This document shows positions 55,047 through 64,000 of a stretch of 64,000 nt of DNA, piece after piece. The translations under genes were made by a program, and so were the position numbers. The notes under the pieces are model-generated. The model had not been told where the DNA came from, searched no databases, and saw nothing but the letters and a program-made list of their open reading frames with translations. Source of the stretch: Acidocella aromatica. GTDB taxonomy: Bacteria > Pseudomonadota > Alphaproteobacteria > Acetobacterales > Acetobacteraceae. Numbering within the stretch: position 1 is the stretch's first letter; every line of letters starts with the position of its first letter. The stretch spans positions 60,897 through 124,896 of the forward strand of contig NZ_JACHFJ010000008.1 of NCBI RefSeq assembly GCF_014201825.1, written 5' to 3'.

Positions 55047-55567
55047 TCTTAAAACGCCTGCGGCGCTCCGGGCGCCGCGCCAATGTGAGTGTCGAATTCG
55101 CGTTGATTGCTGCGTTGTTCCTGCTGCCGTTATTTGGTGGCAGTGTCGATATGGTGCAGTATATTTCAGCCAAGGACCAGCTGAATACGGCGCTGCAATC
55201 GCTCTATTATTATGCTCTCACATACGCACCAGGCACCTACACCGCTGGTGTGGCGCCAACAAGCCTGGCCGATCCGACGATAATTGTCTCTGCCGCGAAC
55301 ACGAATAAGGTTCTCGCGCTAATGGCCAATAAGGTGCGCCCGCTCACTTTGGTTGCGGGCTATCCAACCATTACCTATTATTGCCTCGACCGGAGTGGAA
55401 ACAAGATAACCGCCACGGCGAACAATCAGTGCACCTCTACCTACCCGTATGAACAAATTTTTGTTCAGTATCAGATACAAACAACGGTTAATTTTATCGT
55501 TCCAATGCCATTTATTTTTTCTAACCCATTGCCGCTTACAGCCACGGGCTCTGTGGAAATTTTTTAA
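55037..55567 (+). CDS. Second TadE-like minor pilin
   Basis: A 176-residue protein whose N-terminus again shows the TadE pattern (ANVSVEFALIAALFLLPLFGGSVDMVQY). Its start overlaps the end of the preceding gene by ten bases, and an in-frame ATG at 55043 is an alternative. The C-terminal half is beta-like with two Cys residues (YYCLDRSGNK and NQCTSTYP). It is expected to be a minor pilin or adaptor of a Tad apparatus encoded elsewhere. Confidence 0.8.
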   Translation: MHMILKRLRRSGRRANVSVEFALIAALFLLPLFGGSVDMVQYISAKDQLNTALQSLYYYALTYAPGTYTAGVAPTSLADPTIIVSAANTNKVLALMANKVRPLTLVAGYPTITYYCLDRSGNKITATANNQCTSTYPYEQIFVQYQIQTTVNFIVPMPFIFSNPLPLTATGSVEIF

Positions 55568-55800
55568 AATGTGCTTACGGGCGCGGCAGTTGTGAACTGT
55601 GGGATTTAAATTAACTCCGCTGTTTTCTCGCATGATGGCGCATCGTTTTGGGTATATGCGGCATTATGTATTCCTTCTCGCCGTTTCGTGAGAGGAGAGG
55701 TGGCTGGCCGGTGAGACGAAGAGTGAATAGCTTGGCGGACAACGGCGTGGGGCTGCGGGAGTCGCTCAACCGGCTCTGGCCGCTTTCGGCGGGGTAAACG

Positions 55801-55826
55801 CGGCGGCGTTTTTATTCACGCCGCCG
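55801..55826 (-). terminator. Hairpin between TadE genes and the minus-strand membrane protein
   Basis: An eight-base stem (CGGCGGCG with CGCCGCCG) with a ten-base T-rich loop lies between convergent genes, 9 bases beyond the stop of the minus-strand gene. No T tract follows on either strand. It may still act as a Rho-aided terminator. Confidence 0.35.
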
Positions 55827-55834
55827 TTGGTGTC

Positions 55835-56620
55835 TCAGTTCCCGAGCAGGCCCTTGAGCTGGCTGCCGACACCATTCGTGATCGAACCACCGTTCTTGAT
55901 GGCGCCTTGCAGCGCGCCCTGCGCGGCGGCCTGCAGTTGCTGTGTCAGAGCGGTCGAGGCAACCTTGGTCGCTTCGTTGGTAATCGCCCCCAGCACCTGG
56001 TTCGCGACTTCCGCCGCGGTGGCACCGCCGCTGGCCTGGCCGATATTGGTCAGGTGGATGTCCGGCAGCGGCACGGTGAGGCTGCGGCCGTTAAGCGCCT
56101 CGGCGGCGACGCTGATCTGTCCGCCGGTGACATACAGATCCTTGATGATCTCCTTGCGATTCGCGCCGCCGCTCTGTTGCTGCTGGGCGGGCTGCTGTTG
56201 TCCGCTACTGCCGGCATAGGCCTGCACGTTGCGCTGGATGGTCTGCAGGTTGCTGCCGTCGCCCAGGCCTTTCACCTCATAGGTGACGTGTGGCTGCGCG
56301 ATGGTAACGGTGTCGATCACGATCGGGCCGTTGCCGGCGATGCTGGAGGTGTCCACCTGAACGGCGGCATCACCCAGGGTGAGCGCCTGGCTGGAGGAGT
56401 ATCCCGCCGGGTTGCTGATGCTGATGCCGGAGATCGACCCGGCCCCGGAGGTGAGTGAGAGATGCACCCGGTCGACCGAGACGGCGGTCTGGGTGGCGGC
56501 GGAGCCGTATTTCTCGATGGCCGCCTTGATCAGCGAATCAAGGTTGGAGAACAGGAAGTAGGCCGCTCCCGCGATGAGCGCGAGCAGCACGGCAAGCGCG
56601 ATACCAAGTTTTTTCCACAT
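55835..56620 (-). CDS. Membrane-anchored protein of unknown function
   Basis: A 261-residue protein with an N-terminal membrane anchor (LGIALAVLLALIAGAAYFLF) and a beta-rich extracytoplasmic part showing GSISGISISNP and AVQVDTSSIAGNGPIVIDTV, the pattern of AsmA/DUF748-type proteins that lie along the envelope. A Gln/Gly-rich loop (SSGQQQPAQQQQSGG) and a helical C-terminus follow. ATG 56620 with AAAGGA upstream is preferred over a long unlikely extension. Confidence 0.6.
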   Translation of the reverse strand: MWKKLGIALAVLLALIAGAAYFLFSNLDSLIKAAIEKYGSAATQTAVSVDRVHLSLTSGAGSISGISISNPAGYSSSQALTLGDAAVQVDTSSIAGNGPIVIDTVTIAQPHVTYEVKGLGDGSNLQTIQRNVQAYAGSSGQQQPAQQQQSGGANRKEIIKDLYVTGGQISVAAEALNGRSLTVPLPDIHLTNIGQASGGATAAEVANQVLGAITNEATKVASTALTQQLQAAAQGALQGAIKNGGSITNGVGSQLKGLLGN

Positions 56621-56766
56621 GAGGGGGTCCTTTTCGGCTGGCATTTGTCCCGGCTTCGAATCTAAACCGCAGATTGCGGCGCGGAAAGGGCAAAGCCAGG
56701 GCGGCGGATGAATTGTCACGCGGGGCTGCGTTGCCTCGACGCGCTGCGTTGGCTAGCTTGCCGCGC

Positions 56767-57255
56767 ATGATGCGGATCCTCATGTCCGGCCTGATTCTGC
56801 TGGGGGCGGCCGGCCCGGCTTTGGCGGATGGGCTACCGGCGCGCGAGCCTGGGTTGTGGCAGAGCGCCTCGACGGTGACTGGCCCGGATGGCCAGCCGCT
56901 GGCCAATGCCGTGAATGTGGTGACGGTAAGCTGCGTGGATGCGCTGACCGACCAGAAGTTCTTTCTTAGCAACCAGAGCGCCTGTAACACCCTGACCGTC
57001 TCCGGTGGTGGCAATACCTACAGAATCGATGGCACTTGCAGAGGGAATGGCAAGACTTCGGCGATCCACGAGACGCTGGACTATGCCGACAGCAAGGATG
57101 TGACCCTAACCGCGAAGCTTGGGCAGATGACTGTGCATTCCCGGCTGCAATGGCAGGGCGTCTGCCCTGATGGGATGCAGCCGGGCGACGAGGGCGATAT
57201 CGAGAACGGGGCCTTCGTGAAGGCCGACAATATCAACGATCAAGCCAATCAGTAG
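56767..57255 (+). CDS. DUF3617-like exported protein
   Basis: A 162-residue protein with a signal peptide (LMSGLILLGAAGPALADG). The mature part starts REPGLWQSAS, like the E-GLW motif of DUF3617 proteins, and has cysteines at SCVDAL, ACNTLT, GTCRGN and GVCPDG that may form two disulfides. It is probably periplasmic; function unknown. ATG 56767 was chosen because the longer upstream frame is Arg-rich and unlike a start. Confidence 0.7.
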   Translation: MMRILMSGLILLGAAGPALADGLPAREPGLWQSASTVTGPDGQPLANAVNVVTVSCVDALTDQKFFLSNQSACNTLTVSGGGNTYRIDGTCRGNGKTSAIHETLDYADSKDVTLTAKLGQMTVHSRLQWQGVCPDGMQPGDEGDIENGAFVKADNINDQANQ

Positions 57256-57286
57256 CATATCTCCTCCGGCGCGCGGCGCCATTCCC

Positions 57287-58531
57287 TTGCGCGAGGCCCA
57301 GAGGCTGGCCATCATGGCGAGCCTCGGTTTTGCCTCGGGCCTGCCCTGGGCGCTCTCGGGCCCCACTTTGCGCATGTGGATGTCGACTGAGCATGTCGGG
57401 CTCGGGCTGATCGGGCTGACGGCGAACATCAGTCTCGCCTATCTGCTGAAATTCGTCTGGGCGCCGGTGTTCGACGAGGTGAAGCCGCTCTTCCTCGGGC
57501 GGCGGCGGGGCTGGCTGATCACGGTGCAGCTCGCATTGGCCGGGGCCATCGCGGCGCTGAGCCTGAGCGACCCGGTAGCGCATATCGGGCTGACCTTGGC
57601 GCTGGGCGCGCTGGTGGCGTTCTGCTCGGCCAGCCAGGACATCATTATCGACGCCTGGCGCATCGAGAGCTTTGCCCCCAAGATGCAAGGGGCCGCGCTG
57701 GCGGCTGAGGTCTGGGGCTGGCGCGTGGCGTTCCTGGTCTCCAATGCCGGGGTGATCGCGCTTTCGGTGAAGACTGGCTGGCATGTGGCCATGGGGCTGA
57801 TGGCGGCGCTGGCCCTGCTGGGGCTGGCGGCAACTTTGCTGGCCGCCGAGCCAGAGGTGCAGCGGGAGCGCATGCCCGCCGGGGTGGGGGCGCGTTTTGC
57901 CGTGGCGGTGAAGGAGCCGCTGACGGAATTCCTCTCGCGGCGCGGGGCGGCGGTGGCGCTGGCCTTTATTCTGCTGTTCCGGCTTGGCGGGGCGCTCGGC
58001 GCGCCGATGCTGGCACCTTATTATACGTGGCTGGGGTTCAACCGCGCCGCCATCGCGGTGGCGAATGGGCCGGTCTCGTTGCTCTGCGGCCTTGCGGGCA
58101 CGGCGCTGGGGGCGGTGCTGGTGGCACGCATCGGCGTGGGACGGGCGCTGCTGTTTACCGCGCTGCTGCAAGTGGCGGCCTTGTGCATGTATCCGGTGCT
58201 GGGGCTGTTTCCGCACGCGCCGCATATCCTGATGGCGATTTCGGCACTGGAGGCCTTTACCGACGCGTTCTCGGATACCGCCTTCCTCTCTTATATGTCC
58301 GGCCTGTGCCACCCGGAGCATACGGCCACGCAATACGCGCTGCTCTCCTCCCTGGCGCCACTGGCGCTGCACACCGTGGCCGGGGCCTCGGGCTTCGTGG
58401 CGCAAAAAATCGGGTTCCTGCCGTTCTTCCTTGGCTGTGCGGGCGCCGCATTGCCCGGCGTGCTGCTGCTGGTGGTGATTCTACGCGCCTACCCGCCAGC
58501 GGAGCGGCGGGCGGCTGTCGTACAGGGATAA
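57287..58531 (+). CDS. ampG: AmpG-like MFS permease
   Basis: A 414-residue membrane protein of 12 helices. The N-terminus LGFASGLPWALSGPTLRMWM and the loop KFVWAPVFDEVKPLFLGRRRGWLI match AmpG, which imports GlcNAc-anhydromuropeptides for cell wall recycling. The start is uncertain: TTG 57287 is used since ATG 57314 would begin inside the first helix. It follows the DUF3617 gene after 31 bases. Confidence 0.82.
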   Translation: MREAQRLAIMASLGFASGLPWALSGPTLRMWMSTEHVGLGLIGLTANISLAYLLKFVWAPVFDEVKPLFLGRRRGWLITVQLALAGAIAALSLSDPVAHIGLTLALGALVAFCSASQDIIIDAWRIESFAPKMQGAALAAEVWGWRVAFLVSNAGVIALSVKTGWHVAMGLMAALALLGLAATLLAAEPEVQRERMPAGVGARFAVAVKEPLTEFLSRRGAAVALAFILLFRLGGALGAPMLAPYYTWLGFNRAAIAVANGPVSLLCGLAGTALGAVLVARIGVGRALLFTALLQVAALCMYPVLGLFPHAPHILMAISALEAFTDAFSDTAFLSYMSGLCHPEHTATQYALLSSLAPLALHTVAGASGFVAQKIGFLPFFLGCAGAALPGVLLLVVILRAYPPAERRAAVVQG

Positions 58532-58609
58532 CACCTGTGCCCGGGCTTTGGGTGTATGCTGCGTTCGCCAGGGGGAAGCCCGGCGGATTTGCATAGCAGG
58601 AGGAAAGCC

Positions 58610-59188
58610 ATGCCGAAAAAAATTCTTATGATCGTCGGAGATTTTGGCGAAGACTATGAGATCATGGTGCCGTTCCAGGCGCTGATCGCCGTGGGACACA
58701 ATGTGGACGCGGTATGCCCGGACAAGAAGGCGGGTGAGAAGATCGCCACCGCCATCCATGATTTCGAGGGCCACCAGACCTATACCGAGAAGCCGGGGCA
58801 TAATTTCACGCTCAATGCCAGCTTTGCCGAGGTGAAGGCCGAGGATTACGATGCGCTGGTGGTGCCGGGCGGCCGCGCGCCGGAGTATCTGCGCTTGAAT
58901 CAGAAGGTGCTGGAAGTGGTGAGGCACTTCTTTGCCGCCAACAAGCCGGTGGCCGCGATTTGCCATGGCGCGCAGCTTCTGGCCGCCGCCGGGGTGCTGG
59001 AAGGGCGGCATTGCTCGGCTTACCCAGCCTGCGGCCCCGAGGTGACGCTGGCCAAGGGCACATACGCCAATATCGCCGTGGATGCCGCCGTGACGGATGG
59101 CAATCTCGTCAGCGCCCCGGCTTGGCCCGCGCATCCGGCTTGGCTGGCGCAGTTCCTCACCCTGCTCGGCACCAAGATCACGCACTGA
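58610..59188 (+). CDS. DJ-1/PfpI family protein
   Basis: A 192-residue glutamine amidotransferase-like protein. The nucleophile elbow carries Cys in [13 protein letters not shown], with GGRAPEYLR preceding it. The family covers proteases, chaperones and deglycases, and the exact activity is unknown. A strong AGGAGGAAA ribosome site precedes the ATG. It is monocistronic as far as can be seen. Confidence 0.88.
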   Translation: MPKKILMIVGDFGEDYEIMVPFQALIAVGHNVDAVCPDKKAGEKIATAIHDFEGHQTYTEKPGHNFTLNASFAEVKAEDYDALVVPGGRAPEYLRLNQKVLEVVRHFFAANKPVAAICHGAQLLAAAGVLEGRHCSAYPACGPEVTLAKGTYANIAVDAAVTDGNLVSAPAWPAHPAWLAQFLTLLGTKITH

Positions 59189-59253
59189 GCCGGGTGCTGC
59201 CTTCCATCCGGCGCCTGTGTTAATCTGGCGCCAGATGGGTGAAGGAGAGGCTG

Positions 59254-59622
59254 GTGTGCAGGCTGTTTGTCGGCGCTGATCCGGCGCTATGGGAGAAGGC
59301 GACGCATTCGCTGCGGTTGCATGGGGTGAGCACGAGCATCCGCATCGAGGCGTTTTTCTGGCGGGTGCTGGAGGAGGTCGCGAGGCGGGATGGGCTGACC
59401 CTGAACGAGTTGATCACCCGTCTGTACGATGAGGTGGCGCAGGCGGACCGGGATGCGGTGAATTTCGCTTCGTTCCTGCGGGTATGTTGCGGGCGGTATC
59501 TGGCCTTGCAGCTCGCGGGGGAGATCCCCGAGGATCGGGCGGTGCCGATCCGCACGTTGGATGCCCAGGCGATTTTGGAACGCGAGCGTCGCCAGCGCCT
59601 GGTGACAGTGGATGCGGGTTGA
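59254..59622 (+). CDS. Ribbon-helix-helix (RHH_4) protein
   Basis: A 122-residue protein of the RHH_4 family common in alphaproteobacteria. CRLFVGADPALWEKATHSLRLHGVSTSIRIEAFFW is the strand and helix region, followed by GLTLNELITRLYDE. I chose GTG 59254, with AAGGAG six bases upstream, since family members begin M-C-x-L-F-x-G-A-D. Probably a small DNA-binding regulator. It is coupled by an 11-base overlap with the hydrolase gene. Confidence 0.75.
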   Translation: MCRLFVGADPALWEKATHSLRLHGVSTSIRIEAFFWRVLEEVARRDGLTLNELITRLYDEVAQADRDAVNFASFLRVCCGRYLALQLAGEIPEDRAVPIRTLDAQAILERERRQRLVTVDAG

Positions 59623-60388
59623 GTATGAAGATGACCGCCTGCGCATCAGCTATAGCCCGGGAGACACCGATACCGCGGTGATCGCCTTTGCCGGGGTGGG
59701 GTTGGCCCTGGGCGGGATCCAGCTCGAGGAATTCAGCGCAAGCCTCGCGCGCGGCGGGCAAGGCGGCCAGCCAGCGACTGTCTTCGTCATCGATAAGCGG
59801 CGCAGCTGGTACAACGATGGGATCGCGGCGCCGATTGTCGAGTGCGTGACGGTGCTGCTGGAGCGGCTGCGGGCGCGCCGGGTGATCGCGCTCGGCAACA
59901 GCATGGGCGGGTTTGGCGCGTTGGCGCTGGGGCCGCGTTTTCCCGGCTGTGTCCGGGTGATCGCCTTTTCGCCGCAATCCTCGGTGCGGCTTGATTTGGT
60001 GCCGTTTGAGACACGCTGGCCGGAATGGCGGGCTGGGATCTCGCAATGGGATCTACCCGATGCCGCGGGACTGGCGGATGAGGTGGAGAGTCATCTGTTC
60101 TTTGGGCGGAGCGATAGTCTGGACATGCAACACGCCGTGCGCTTCGCCGCCGCCGCTTTGCCGTCCCGGCATATCTACCGTGTGGCGGGAACAGACCATG
60201 ATCTGGCGCGGGATTTGAAGCGCCGGGGGGCGTTGGCGCCGTTGCTGGAGGCGCTGATTTGGACGGAAAAGCTGGAGTCTGAGGCAGTTGCGCGTATCGC
60301 GGCGCGTGGTGGCTCATGGCTGGCGCGCAAATTCGGGCGCATCCGCTTAACCCCACTTGAGGCAAATCAAGGTCCTACCCATATCTGA
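59612..60388 (+). CDS. Alpha/beta hydrolase family protein
   Basis: A 258-residue protein with the nucleophile elbow GNSMGG (Ser near residue 96), preceded by a strand VIAL and followed by FGALALG. Asp in FFGRSDSLD and His in AGTDHDLA complete a plausible triad. There is no signal peptide; substrate unknown. Its start overlaps the RHH stop, so the regulator and hydrolase are likely translated together. Confidence 0.75.
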   Translation: MRVEYEDDRLRISYSPGDTDTAVIAFAGVGLALGGIQLEEFSASLARGGQGGQPATVFVIDKRRSWYNDGIAAPIVECVTVLLERLRARRVIALGNSMGGFGALALGPRFPGCVRVIAFSPQSSVRLDLVPFETRWPEWRAGISQWDLPDAAGLADEVESHLFFGRSDSLDMQHAVRFAAAALPSRHIYRVAGTDHDLARDLKRRGALAPLLEALIWTEKLESEAVARIAARGGSWLARKFGRIRLTPLEANQGPTHI

Positions 60389-60464
60389 CTGGCAAGGTTT
60401 GGTTGCCTATTGAGGGACCAAACTTGGCGTTGCCTTTTTGAAGGGACGATAAGGGAGCAGAATT

Positions 60465-63044
<2,580 letters not shown>

Positions 63045-63052
63045 GCGTTAAG

Positions 63053-63086
63053 CTCCCCGGGTTCTACCAACCCGGGGAGTTTTTTT
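63053..63086 (+). terminator. Intrinsic terminator of clpB
   Basis: A perfect 11-base stem (CTCCCCGGGTT with AACCCGGGGAG) with a five-base loop and seven T residues begins eight bases after the clpB stop. The last T is directly followed by the ATG of the next gene, and the GGGGAG of the 3' arm serves as its apparent ribosome site. Confidence 0.9.
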
Positions 63087-63677
63087 ATGTCTGAGACCGC
63101 CTTGCTCGTGATCGATGTGCAGAATGTTTATGCGCTGCCGGAATCGCCGCTTTGTGTGCCGAAATTCGAGGAGTCCCTGGGGCGGATCAACAAGCTGATC
63201 GAGGCCTGTGCGGCCAAGGGCAAGCCGGTGATCTATGTGCGCCACGCCCACCGTGCGGATGGGCGTGATGCCGGGCGGATGTTTGATTTCGCCGGGACGG
63301 CGGAGCCGGTGAGCTTTGTCGAGGGCAGTTTTGCGGCCGAATATGTGCCGGGGCTAAAGATTTTGCCCGATGGCTTGCACATGGTGAAGCGGCGCTATTC
63401 CTGCTTCGAGGGCACCGAGCTGGAGGCGATCTTGCGTAGCTTGGGCGTCAACCGCGTGGCAATCTGCGGCTACATGACGAATTTCTGCTGCGAGACCACG
63501 GCCCGCGTGGCGCATGACAAGGATTACTTCGTGGACTTCATCGCCGACGCCACCGGAACCCCCGATTTGGGGCCCGAATTGACCCAGGAAAAAATCATCG
63601 AAGTCACGAGCGCAACGCTAAACTCTGGATTTACAAAGGTTTTTTCGACTTTTTTATGGGTTTCTGAGCTATGCTGA
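63087..63677 (+). CDS. Isochorismatase-family cysteine hydrolase
   Basis: A 196-residue protein of the isochorismatase/nicotinamidase family. Catalytic residues are Asp in LLVIDVQNVY, Lys in MVKRRYSCF and Cys in GYMTNFCCETTA. The ATG abuts the T run of the clpB terminator and its GGGGAG site is in the terminator stem, so it is presumably expressed from clpB read-through. No promoter is seen in the short gap. The substrate is unknown. Confidence 0.9.
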   Translation: MSETALLVIDVQNVYALPESPLCVPKFEESLGRINKLIEACAAKGKPVIYVRHAHRADGRDAGRMFDFAGTAEPVSFVEGSFAAEYVPGLKILPDGLHMVKRRYSCFEGTELEAILRSLGVNRVAICGYMTNFCCETTARVAHDKDYFVDFIADATGTPDLGPELTQEKIIEVTSATLNSGFTKVFSTFLWVSELC

Positions 63678-64000
63678 AAATGCATACCGAGAATGCTGAC
63701 GCGTAAAAGTGGGGCGGTTTTGCTGCTCCAGCCCAGGAAAGTCCTGGGAAAATTGGGTGGGTAGGATGGTTTTGGGGGTTTATGACCGTGCGTTGACAGG
63801 CTGGGCTGGTTAGACGTAAAAGCCGCTCACGCTTTGAGCGACGGCGCTTCCCGAAAGGTACCGGAAACGGTGCCTTTCATGTTTCGCCTCTAGGTTGGAG
63901 CGTTTGTTGTTTGACAATTGCATAGGCTGGGAAGGGATACGCTGGTGGCGTTTCCGGGTTGGGGTTTTTGCTCTGACTTGCTGGATCTGACTTTGGTTAG
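63678..64000 (+). promoter_or_regulatory. Gene-free right end: candidate rRNA operon promoter and leader
   Basis: No reading frame in this 323-base stretch is credible. A hairpin CCCAGGA/TCCTGGG (63732-63748) may end the upstream transcript. A consensus -35 TTGACA lies at 63793-63798. An 11-base stem with a GAAA loop (63853-63878) precedes a TGTTGTTTGACAATTG element (63905-63920) like the boxA of alphaproteobacterial rRNA leaders, then GGAAGGGATACG. This order, hairpin then boxA, is the usual rRNA leader, so a 16S gene is expected just right of the window. Confidence 0.6.

Overview
The window is high-GC DNA from an alphaproteobacterium, most likely an Acetobacteraceae (Rhodospirillales) species. 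The evidence is a C4-pathway 5-aminolevulinate synthase (hemA), the pckA / chvI / chvG neighbourhood typical of the class, an RHH_4-type small regulator, and a boxA-like rRNA leader at the right edge. The genus cannot be fixed from the sequence alone.

Bases 1-25668 hold a nearly complete late-gene block of a contractile-tailed (myovirus-type) prophage, all on the plus strand. It runs from small HTH proteins through terminase, portal, scaffold, major capsid, a block of poorly recognised head-tail completion genes, sheath, tube, a two-part tail assembly chaperone and a P2-like baseplate (U-like, X/LysM, D, V, W, J, I). It ends with an elaborate set of tail fibres and spikes, a lysis cassette and an orphan terminal gene. 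Two points stand out. The chaperone gene ends in an exactly phased -1 slippery heptamer that would fuse it to a 49-codon downstream frame. The tape-measure gene, which normally sits between the chaperone and U, is missing. No integrase, repressor or replication gene is present in the visible part, and the last phage gene overlaps the host gene recX.

Bases 25652-51960 are ordinary chromosome: recX, rpmI-rplT, an EcsC-family protein, an FKBP isomerase, an aspartate-type aminotransferase, nth, DUF2244, upp, the ChvG/ChvI-type two-component system, a pyridoxamine-oxidase-fold protein, pckA, tlyA, a crotonase, a nitronate monooxygenase, a thioesterase, an acyl-CoA synthetase paired with a SatP-type acetate carrier, hemA with an SDR, a CBS protein, a nitrilase-family amidohydrolase, rplY-pth-ychF, a UPF0114 protein, and the minus-strand group rplU-rpmA-obgE-proB. 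Central carbon entry and gluconeogenesis (acyl-CoA synthetase, SatP, pckA), haem synthesis and translation dominate.

Bases 51868-55830 look like a small acquired segment. A tRNA-Ser(CGA) is followed by a frameshifted IS630-type transposase remnant and then by one TadG-like and two TadE-like pilus-assembly genes with no tad secretion machinery beside them. This part is visibly AT-richer than its flanks.

Bases 55835-64000 return to chromosome: a membrane-anchored unknown protein, a DUF3617 protein, an AmpG-like permease, a DJ-1/PfpI protein, an RHH regulator coupled to a small alpha/beta hydrolase, clpB, and an isochorismatase-type hydrolase whose Shine-Dalgarno lies inside the clpB terminator. 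The last 300 bases hold no gene and read as the promoter and leader of an rRNA operon whose 16S gene would begin just beyond the window.
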